9,986 nt of DNA from Chloroflexi bacterium UBA4736 (lineage in GTDB: Bacteria; Chloroflexota; Dormibacteria; Dormibacterales; Dormibacteraceae). Position 1 is the stretch's first letter. Every line of letters starts with the position of its first letter. Positions 1 to 4,774 of this stretch are shown one piece after another. The DNA lies in assembly GCA_002404015.1 (NCBI GenBank), contig DHIW01000072.1:691-10676 (forward strand), given 5' to 3'. Below the pieces are notes generated by a model. That model saw only the letters and a program-made list of their open reading frames with translations. It searched no databases and had not been told where the DNA came from. A program made the position numbers and the translations under genes.

Positions 1-190
1 TGCGGAAGATCTCCAGCGAGCGGACGCGCATCTTCGTCATCCACTCCGGCTCTTGCTTCATCCAGGAGATCTCGCGCACGACCTCTTCGGAGAGGCCTCG
101 CTTGGCCTTGAAGACGAACTTCTCGGGATCGAAGAAGCCGTACTTCTCCTTGTAGTCGTCGCCGACGTTGATCTGGGGTGTGACCGCCAC
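1..190 (-). CDS. sufB: Fe-S cluster assembly scaffold protein SufB (N-terminal part, cut by window edge)
   Basis: SufB is the scaffold subunit of the cytoplasmic SufBCD complex, on which Fe-S clusters are built using sulfur from the SufS cysteine desulfurase. Only the first 63 codons are present, read from a GTG at 190. The visible protein has the family's N-terminal features: YKEKYGFFDPEK, then KRGLSEEVVREIS, then a KQEPEWM..MR..SLEIF segment near residues 44-62. The conserved cluster-binding and beta-helix parts lie outside the window. The GTG start shares one base with the TAG stop of sufC (TAGTG), and GAGGAGG at 204-198 sits 7 nt upstream, so start and coupling are well supported. It is the third gene of a sufR-sufC-sufB run. 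SufD is a paralogue, but the GLSEEVVREIS..K.EPEWM signature belongs to SufB. Confidence 0.93.
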   Translation of the reverse strand, partial: MAVTPQINVGDDYKEKYGFFDPEKFVFKAKRGLSEEVVREISWMKQEPEWMTKMRVRSLEIFR

Positions 191-963
191 TAGCTCGCCT
201 CCTCGTCTTCGGTGATCCATTCCTTGTAACCGGTCTTCTCGAGCTCGTCCGCGACCTCAGGGCCACCCGAGCGAACGATCTGGCCGTCCACCAGCACGTG
301 TACGTAATCGGCCTTGATGAACTCCAGGATCCGGGTGTAGTGCGTGATGATCAGCACCCCCAGGTTGGGTCCCCGCATCGCGTTGATGGACTCGGCAACG
401 TACTTGATCGAGTCGATGTCCAGGCCGGAGTCGGTCTCGTCGAGGATCGCGATCTCGGGCTGCAGCACCGCCATCTGGAGGATCTCGGCGCGCTTCTTCT
501 CGCCGCCTGAGAAGCCCTCGTTGATGTAGCGGGAGAGGAACGAGTCGTCCATCCGCAGCGTCTTCATCTGGTCCTTCAGAAGGGCCCGGAACTCCTTGGG
601 CGTGACCGCCTTCGACTTGTCCTTGCCGTCGTAGCCGCGCTTGGCGTTCAGGGCGGTGCGCAGGAAGTTCGCCATCGTGATGCCCGGGACCACGATCGGG
701 TACTGGAACGCCAGGTACATTCCCAGCCGGGCCCTCTCGTCTGGCTGCAGCTCGAGAACGTTGCGGCCCTTGAACAGCACCTCGCCACCGGTGACCCTGT
801 AGCCGGGATGGCCCATCAGGGCGTTGGAGAGCGTGCTCTTGCCGGAGCCGTTGGGCCCCATCACCGCGTGCACCTCGCCCTCGTTGAGGGAGAGTGAGAT
901 GCCCTTCAGGATCTCGCGGCCCTCCACGCTGACCCGCAGGTCCTTGATCTCGAAATCAGCCAT
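190..963 (-). CDS. sufC: Fe-S cluster assembly ATPase SufC
   Basis: SufC is the ABC-type ATPase of the SufBCD scaffold; ATP-driven dimerisation is thought to remodel SufB-SufD during cluster assembly. It is soluble and has no membrane segment. The 257-residue length is normal for SufC. All nucleotide-binding motifs are present: Walker A GPNGSGKST at 36-44, Q-loop Gln87 in AFQYP, signature FSGGEKKR at 151-158, Walker B IAILDETDSGLD at 171-182 and H-loop ITHY with His208. The FSGGEKKR signature and the DETDSGLD Walker B are typical of SufC rather than importer ATPases. The ATG start overlaps the stop of the upstream regulator gene by 8 bp (ATGGCTGA), with AAGG and GGGGAAGG just upstream. Its stop shares a base with the sufB start. 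Tight overlap on both sides implies one polycistronic mRNA. Confidence 0.97.
   Translation of the reverse strand: MADFEIKDLRVSVEGREILKGISLSLNEGEVHAVMGPNGSGKSTLSNALMGHPGYRVTGGEVLFKGRNVLELQPDERARLGMYLAFQYPIVVPGITMANFLRTALNAKRGYDGKDKSKAVTPKEFRALLKDQMKTLRMDDSFLSRYINEGFSGGEKKRAEILQMAVLQPEIAILDETDSGLDIDSIKYVAESINAMRGPNLGVLIITHYTRILEFIKADYVHVLVDGQIVRSGGPEVADELEKTGYKEWITEDEEAS
198..204 (-). promoter_or_regulatory. Strong Shine-Dalgarno sequence of sufB
   Basis: GAGGAGG on the minus strand lies 7 nt before the GTG start of sufB and inside the last codons of sufC. It supports re-initiation at the TAGTG stop/start overlap and so decides the sufB start. It is one of the few clear ribosome binding sites in the window; most operon-leading genes here lack one. 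Confidence 0.75.
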
Positions 964-1624
964 TCAGCCTTGCCTTCCCCTTGTCATTTACGCTCCGGGT
1001 GATCTCACGATTCGCGGAGACCCCCTGTGGAATCTCATAAGTGCAGCTGCTGTCGCCCTCGGCCTGCCAGGTCGACCGCGACACGTCGCCCCCGAGGAGG
1101 CGCCGGTACATGTCCTGCTCGTGCGAGCATGGGTGCGGAGTCCGCGCCGCGACGTCCTGGATCGGGCAGTTGCAGTGGCGCAGCGCCAGGCTGCCGTCCG
1201 GCCGCTCCACCACCTCAGTCATGTGACCGTGCTCGGTGGCGAGGCGGGCCAGCTCCCGCACCCTCCCGCCCCAGTCCAGCCCGGCCAACCGGCCGGCATA
1301 CTCGGCCTCGACGCGGGCCGTCCGGGCCTCGAAGAAACGCTCCAGCTGGTCGCTCTCGAGGAAGTCCACCAGCTCCCTGGCCAGCTCGCGATGGCCCTGT
1401 GGAAACCGGTCGGCGGCGGCCGCCGTCAGGCGGTAGACGTGGGCCGGCCGGCCGGGGCCGCTGCTCGCCCGCTGCACGTGCCGGGCGACCAGACCCAGCT
1501 CCGTTAGCGCCTCGACATGGCGAAGGGTGCCCTGCTTGCTGAGCCCCATCTGCTCGGCCAGCTCGGCGAGCGTCGCCGAAAAGTGCGCCTTGAGATAGAG
1601 CAAGATCCTCTCCTTGCGGTCCAC
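956..1624 (-). CDS. sufR: SufR-like winged-helix Fe-S transcriptional repressor
   Basis: Probable regulator of the SUF operon it heads. SufR proteins bind an Fe-S cluster and, when loaded, repress suf genes, so cluster shortage raises SUF synthesis. Numbered from the upstream ATG at 1642, an N-terminal winged helix spans about residues 8-72: TLAELAEQMGLSKQGTLRHV is the helix-turn-helix and GPGRPAHVYRLT the wing. The C-terminal part holds four cysteines, C157 and C159 (HCNCPI), C172 (HPCSHE) and C200 (SSCTYEI), matching the SufR cysteine pattern. The ATG at 1642 lies inside the inverted repeat and has no ribosome binding site. The GTG at 1624 lies 7 nt after TAGAAT, so I prefer a leaderless GTG start (222 aa); the ATG version would be 228 aa. 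The gene overlaps sufC by 8 bp. Family assignment is firm; cluster type and target are inferred. Confidence 0.88.
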   Translation of the reverse strand: MDRKERILLYLKAHFSATLAELAEQMGLSKQGTLRHVEALTELGLVARHVQRASSGPGRPAHVYRLTAAAADRFPQGHRELARELVDFLESDQLERFFEARTARVEAEYAGRLAGLDWGGRVRELARLATEHGHMTEVVERPDGSLALRHCNCPIQDVAARTPHPCSHEQDMYRRLLGGDVSRSTWQAEGDSSCTYEIPQGVSANREITRSVNDKGKARLNG

Positions 1625-1631
1625 GGCTTCG

Positions 1632-1637
1632 ATTCTA
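1632..1637 (-). promoter_or_regulatory. Predicted -10 box of the sufR-sufC-sufB operon
   Basis: TAGAAT on the minus strand is followed by 7 nt and then GTG at 1624, a spacing that would put the first transcribed base at or next to the GTG. No canonical -35 stands 17 nt upstream; that region is filled by the inverted repeat 1641-1666, so the repeat would cover roughly -16 to -41. Almost the same ten bases, GGTAGAATCG, precede the trigger factor start. Confidence 0.6.
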
Positions 1638-1640
1638 CCC

Positions 1641-1666
1641 ATTTGTCAACATTCGCATTGACAAAT
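1641..1666. promoter_or_regulatory. Inverted-repeat operator candidate between sufR and the MFS gene
   Basis: ATTTGTCAA (1641-1649) and TTGACAAAT (1658-1666) are exact reverse complements separated by 8 nt. It stands out as an AT-rich dyad in a very GC-rich window and sits exactly between two divergent genes, next to a regulator gene. The inner part reads CAAC-N6-ATTG, one base off the CAAC-N6-GTTG site described for cyanobacterial SufR. Each arm also contains TTGACA, the -35 consensus, in outward directions. Autoregulation by the SufR-like protein is the simplest reading and is inferred. Confidence 0.72.
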
Positions 1667-2829
1667 TGAGCGACTACCGCCTGCTCCTGGCCACCCGCTG
1701 CCTGCGCGCTTTCGGCTTCGGCTTCTCGGCGCTCTTGATCGGCGTCCACCTGGAGCGACGCGGCCTGAAGCCGGGCGAGATCGGCCTGGTCCTCACGATC
1801 GGGCTGGCGGCGGCGTCGCTGTCGGGGCTGCTGTTCGCTGCGGCGGCGGCCAGGGTGGGCCGGCGGGCCGTGCTGGCGGTCGCCGGCGTGCTCATGGCGC
1901 TGACCGGTCTCGACCTGGCGCTCGCGACCTCGCCGGGCCTGCTGCTGCTGGCCGGCATCACCGGCATGCTGGGCGCGGCGAGCGTTGACCTGGGCCCCTT
2001 CGCATCGGTCGAGCAGGCGGTGCTGGCCGAGTCGGTGGACGCCCGGGGCCGGAACCGGGCCTTCGCCCGTTACTCGCTGACCGGAGGCCTCGCGGCCGCC
2101 GCCGGTGGGCTGTTCGGCACGCTGGGCGGCGACCTGGCGCGCAGCGAGGCCCTCTTCCTGCTCTACGCCCTGCTCGGCCTGCTGACGGCGGTCATCCCGC
2201 TGCTGCTCTCCGCCGCCGTCGAGACGCACCGACCCGCCGCCCGCGCATTCGGCAACCTGCGCCCCCTGGCCGGTCTCGCCGCCCTCTTCGCGGTGGACGC
2301 GCTGGGCGGCGGCCTGGTCGCCACGGCGGTCATCGCTTACTGGCTGCACGTCCGCTTCGGCGCGGGAACCGACGTCCTGGGGCCGGCGTTCGCGGCGATC
2401 GCGCTGCTTCAGGCCATCTCTTACGAGGTGGCCGGCCGGCTCGCCGACCGCTTCGGGCTCGTCAACACGATGGTCTTCACGCACCTGCCCAGCAACCTGC
2501 TCCTCCTGCTGGTCCCGTTCAGCCCCACCTTCCAGGTGGCCATCGCCCTTCTACTGGTGCGCTTCGCCACCTCGCAGATGGATGTGCCGGCCCGCCAGGC
2601 CTACGTGGTCTCGATAGTCCCGCCGGCCGAACGAGCCGGCGCCGTGGCCGCCACCGGGGCCCTGCGCGGGGTCGCCCAGGCGTTGGGGCCGCTGGTCGCC
2701 GGCCTGGCCATCCAGGTCGCGGCCTTCGGGCTACCCTTCTTCCTTGGGGGAGGCCTAAAGATCGTGTACGACCTGGCGCTCTTCACGCGGTACCGAAGCC
2801 GTCCGGCGGAGCACGAGACCCATGCCTGA
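1666..2829 (+). CDS. Major facilitator superfamily transporter
   Basis: Predicted inner-membrane secondary transporter of 387 residues, near the usual 400 for MFS. Hydrophobic segments suggest twelve helices, at roughly residues 7-28, 40-62, 67-86, 90-110, 135-155, 160-182, 198-227, 236-255, 265-285, 288-308, 325-350 and 352-372. A motif-A-like loop AARVGRRAVL lies between helices 2 and 3, and a second copy GRLADRFGLVN between helices 8 and 9, as expected for the two six-helix halves. The substrate cannot be read from sequence. The only plausible start is TTG at 1666, which lies in the inverted repeat and has neither ribosome binding site nor obvious -10, so the start is weakly supported. It is divergent from the SufR-like gene and may share its operator. 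Its last 8 bases (ATGCCTGA) contain the start of the next gene. Confidence 0.85.
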   Translation: MSDYRLLLATRCLRAFGFGFSALLIGVHLERRGLKPGEIGLVLTIGLAAASLSGLLFAAAAARVGRRAVLAVAGVLMALTGLDLALATSPGLLLLAGITGMLGAASVDLGPFASVEQAVLAESVDARGRNRAFARYSLTGGLAAAAGGLFGTLGGDLARSEALFLLYALLGLLTAVIPLLLSAAVETHRPAARAFGNLRPLAGLAALFAVDALGGGLVATAVIAYWLHVRFGAGTDVLGPAFAAIALLQAISYEVAGRLADRFGLVNTMVFTHLPSNLLLLLVPFSPTFQVAIALLLVRFATSQMDVPARQAYVVSIVPPAERAGAVAATGALRGVAQALGPLVAGLAIQVAAFGLPFFLGGGLKIVYDLALFTRYRSRPAEHETHA

Positions 2830-3325
2830 GGACCTCGGCGAGCTCTCGCCGGACGAGCTCGACCAGCGGGTGGAGGACGTCCGCGCGCGCATGCGGCCGC
2901 TCGAGCGCGATCTCGCCGAGCTGCGCTCTGAACGGGACGTGCTGCTGACCGAGCGCCGGCGCCGGGAGCGGCTGGCCACCCGCGAGAGGCGAACCGCCGC
3001 CCGCGAGGCGGCCCGCGGCGGCGAAGCCCCCACGGTCGCTGAGCTGATCTCGGAGGCGGCCGGCGGGGCCTTCGACGAGTACGTCTACACGCTGAAGACG
3101 GGAGGCGAGGTGCGCCTGGGCTTCCCCGGCGCGCGTGCCCAGACCGTCGCCTTCACCGACGGCCGGCAGGTCAGGCAGGCGCGAGACCTGGCTGAGGCCG
3201 GCGAGCTCTACGAGGCCGGCTGGGAGCTCGGGTCGCCGGGCCGTCCGGGTGTCCGTGTGCACTTCCCGGGAACGCGCCAGGAGAGGCTGGCGGAGGCCGC
3301 CGAGGTGTTCGTGAGGCAACTCTAA
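2822..3325 (+). CDS. Hypothetical coiled-coil protein coupled to the MFS gene
   Basis: I do not recognise this 167-residue family. Residues about 10-65 are highly charged, rich in Glu, Arg and Leu with heptad-like spacing (LERDLAELRSERDVLL), and should form a coiled coil. Residues about 70-167 look like a small globular domain with Gly- and aromatic-rich strands (YVYTLKTGGEVRLGFPG, then AGWELGSPG) and a C-terminal helix. There is no signal peptide, membrane segment or cysteine. The ATG lies within the final codons of the MFS gene and overlaps it by 8 bp, so the two are co-translated and may work together. Codon use and GC match the neighbours, which argues for a real gene. Function is unknown. 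Confidence 0.75.
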   Translation: MPEDLGELSPDELDQRVEDVRARMRPLERDLAELRSERDVLLTERRRRERLATRERRTAAREAARGGEAPTVAELISEAAGGAFDEYVYTLKTGGEVRLGFPGARAQTVAFTDGRQVRQARDLAEAGELYEAGWELGSPGRPGVRVHFPGTRQERLAEAAEVFVRQL

Positions 3326-3337
3326 GTGAGTAGAACA

Positions 3338-3352
3338 AGTGATAGCATCACT
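3338..3352. promoter_or_regulatory. Palindrome over the -10 region of the BON-domain gene
   Basis: AGTGAT-AGC-ATCACT is a perfect inverted repeat with 6-bp arms and a 3-nt centre, ending 2 nt before the ATG at 3355. It encloses the predicted -10 box TAGCAT (3343-3348), so a bound protein would block transcription start. An alternative is a short hairpin at the mRNA 5' end, but if the transcript is leaderless the repeat is not transcribed. Confidence 0.45.
3343..3348 (+). promoter_or_regulatory. Predicted -10 box of the BON-domain gene
   Basis: TAGCAT is followed by 6 nt and the ATG at 3355, with no Shine-Dalgarno sequence between. The spacing predicts a leaderless transcript. No -35 is evident at 16-18 nt upstream, a position that falls on the stop codon region of the preceding gene. 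Confidence 0.5.
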
Positions 3353-3354
3353 AC

Positions 3355-3993
3355 ATGAATCTGCGCCAAGTGAGAAATCGTGGCGAGAGTGCCCGGGACG
3401 AGCTCACGAAGACCTACGTGCTGCTCCGCGACATGCTCGCCGACCGTCTCGACGACATCGATCGGGAGGCCATCGGCAAGCGCGGCTACCAGGCGGCCGC
3501 CGACATCCGCCGGAAGGTCGAGAACCGGGTACGCCCGCGACCGAGACGCCGGCTCCCCCTGGCCGGGCTGATCCTGCTGGCCGGCGCTGTGGGCGTCGGG
3601 GTCCTGCTCTACGACCACCGCCGGCGCGACATGGTGCGCGGCCGCATCACCCAGGTGCAGGTTCGCGGCCGCGAGAAGCTGGACGAGCTGGGCGGTGTGT
3701 CCGGGGCCGTCGACACCGTGATGGGCAAGGTCCGCTCCGGGGGCGGCCCGGCTGACGAGACCCGCCTGCGCTCCGACGTCCAGACCGCGGTGACGGCCGG
3801 CGGTGCCTTGCCGGCCGGCCTCAAGCTCACGGTCGAGGGCCGGACGGTTTACCTGCGGGGCGTCGTCGACAACCCGGCGTTCGTGGACCAGGCCGCCGAG
3901 CGCGCGCAGAACGTGGATGGGGTGGCCGCGGTGGTCAACCTGACCTCGAGCCCCGAGCCGGCGCCCGTCCGGCAGCCGAAGCCCAAGGCCTGA
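3355..3993 (+). CDS. Single-pass membrane protein with C-terminal BON domain
   Basis: A 212-residue protein in three parts. Residues 1-66 are charged and helical, ending in an Arg-rich stretch (RPRPRRR at 60-66). Residues 67-86 form one hydrophobic membrane segment. After a Gly-rich linker, about 135-197 match a BON domain: LRSDVQTAV, then LKLTVEGRTVYLRGVVDN, then a helix and a final DGVAAVVNLTS strand. BON domains in periplasmic or membrane proteins are thought to bind phospholipid or envelope polymers. Positive charge before the membrane segment suggests an inside N-terminus and an external BON domain. The last residues are a Pro/Lys tail. The ATG is set by the -10 box TAGCAT 6 nt upstream. 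The gene stands alone, with short gaps on both sides. The fold assignment is good; the specific role is unknown. Confidence 0.82.
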   Translation: MNLRQVRNRGESARDELTKTYVLLRDMLADRLDDIDREAIGKRGYQAAADIRRKVENRVRPRPRRRLPLAGLILLAGAVGVGVLLYDHRRRDMVRGRITQVQVRGREKLDELGGVSGAVDTVMGKVRSGGGPADETRLRSDVQTAVTAGGALPAGLKLTVEGRTVYLRGVVDNPAFVDQAAERAQNVDGVAAVVNLTSSPEPAPVRQPKPKA

Positions 3994-3999
3994 CGTCCC

Positions 4000-4005
4000 G
4001 ATAAT
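4000..4005 (+). promoter_or_regulatory. Predicted -10 box of the methyltransferase gene
   Basis: GATAAT (5 of 6 to TATAAT) is followed by 6 nt and the GTG at 4012. The whole 18-bp gap between the BON gene and this start is used by the element. There is no Shine-Dalgarno sequence and no visible -35, which fits a leaderless transcript. Confidence 0.55.
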
Positions 4006-4011
4006 CGCTGG

Positions 4012-4743
4012 GTGCCGTCTGAGCTAGCCGCCGAACGCGGCGAGCCCTCCTACGTCTGGCGCTCAGGCCAGGAGCGGCGCCTCCGGATGATCCGCGAGGC
4101 GGCGCCCTTCCTGGCTGAGGCCACGGTCCTCGATGACGGCTGCGGCATCGGCACCTACGTGCAGAAGCTGGCCGAGTTGGCGGTCGCCGCCTACGGGCTG
4201 GACTTCGAGCGCGAGCGGGTCGCCGAGGCCGCCCGCCGCCTGGCCCGGCCGCTCGTCGTGTGCGGGGCCGGTGAGCACCTGCCCTTCCGGGCCGGCAGCT
4301 TCGACCTCGTCCTCTCCAACGAGGTGATCGAGCACGTGGCCGACGATCGGGCCGCCGTGGCCGAGATGGCGCGGGTCCTGCGCCCCGGCGGCCGCGCGGT
4401 CATCTTCTGCCCCAACCGCTGGTACCCGGTCGAGCAGCACGGCGTCTACTGGCGGGGCCGCTACCGGTTCGGCAACATCCCCCTGGTCAACTACCTGCCC
4501 GATCCGCTCCGCAACCGGCTAGCCCCCCACGTGCGCGCCTACACCAAGCGGGGGCTGCTCAGCCTGCTCAGCGGGTTGCCGGTGCGGGTCATCCGGCACA
4601 GCCGGATCTTCGGTGGCTACGACAACCTGGCGGTGCGGCTGGGTGGCCCGGGGCGCGTCTTACGGCGTGCGCTGCAGGGCGCGGAGCACACGCCGCTGGC
4701 CGCGCTCGGCCTCAGCCACCTGCTGGTGTTCGAGCGGACTTAA
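4012..4743 (+). CDS. Class I SAM-dependent methyltransferase
   Basis: A 243-residue soluble methyltransferase of the UbiE/Methyltransf_11 type. The SAM-binding glycine loop is VLDDGCGIGT at 39-48; the usual V-L-D-x-G-C-G-x-G pattern is intact. Asp64 in YGLD fits the acidic residue that binds the ribose. The later strand reads FDLVLSNEVIEHVADD, followed by MARVLRPGGRAVIFCPN, both typical of this family. The C-terminal 90 residues contain many aromatic and basic residues (YWRGRYRFGNIP, RAYTKRGL) and probably form the acceptor-substrate cap; similar tails occur in lipid- and sugar-related methyltransferases, but the substrate cannot be assigned. The GTG start lies 6 nt after GATAAT. The gene is followed 31 bp later by the penicillin-binding protein; a link to envelope synthesis is only suggested by position. 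Confidence 0.88.
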   Translation: MPSELAAERGEPSYVWRSGQERRLRMIREAAPFLAEATVLDDGCGIGTYVQKLAELAVAAYGLDFERERVAEAARRLARPLVVCGAGEHLPFRAGSFDLVLSNEVIEHVADDRAAVAEMARVLRPGGRAVIFCPNRWYPVEQHGVYWRGRYRFGNIPLVNYLPDPLRNRLAPHVRAYTKRGLLSLLSGLPVRVIRHSRIFGGYDNLAVRLGGPGRVLRRALQGAEHTPLAALGLSHLLVFERT

Positions 4744-4747
4744 CGAC

Positions 4748-4753
4748 TACAAT
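4748..4753 (+). promoter_or_regulatory. Predicted -10 box of the penicillin-binding protein gene
   Basis: TACAAT lies just after the methyltransferase stop. Transcription should begin near 4760, leaving about 15 nt before the ATG at 4775. There is no start codon in the right frame nearer the box and no clear Shine-Dalgarno sequence, so this leader would be very short rather than absent. Confidence 0.5.
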
Positions 4754-4774
4754 GCGCGCCGCTACCCCAGCCGT

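Noticed and set aside
1644..1663. TTGACA sequences in the dyad as true -35 boxes for both divergent genes
   Set aside because: No -10 box stands 16-18 nt from either copy: the minus-strand copy is only 6 nt from TAGAAT, and the plus-strand copy is followed by GC-rich coding sequence. An operator reading fits better.
1504..2484. 326-codon minus-strand frame opposite the MFS gene, running into the regulator gene
   Set aside because: The Gln/Arg/Glu-rich translation has no motif and it would overlap the divergent promoter, the regulator and most of the MFS gene.
4613..4774. In-frame N-terminal extension of the penicillin-binding protein by 54 codons
   Set aside because: It overlaps the end of the methyltransferase gene and reads as Arg/Trp/Cys/Ser-rich shadow sequence. 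A -10 box at 4748 and the ATG at 4775 give a normal cytoplasmic tail before the membrane anchor.
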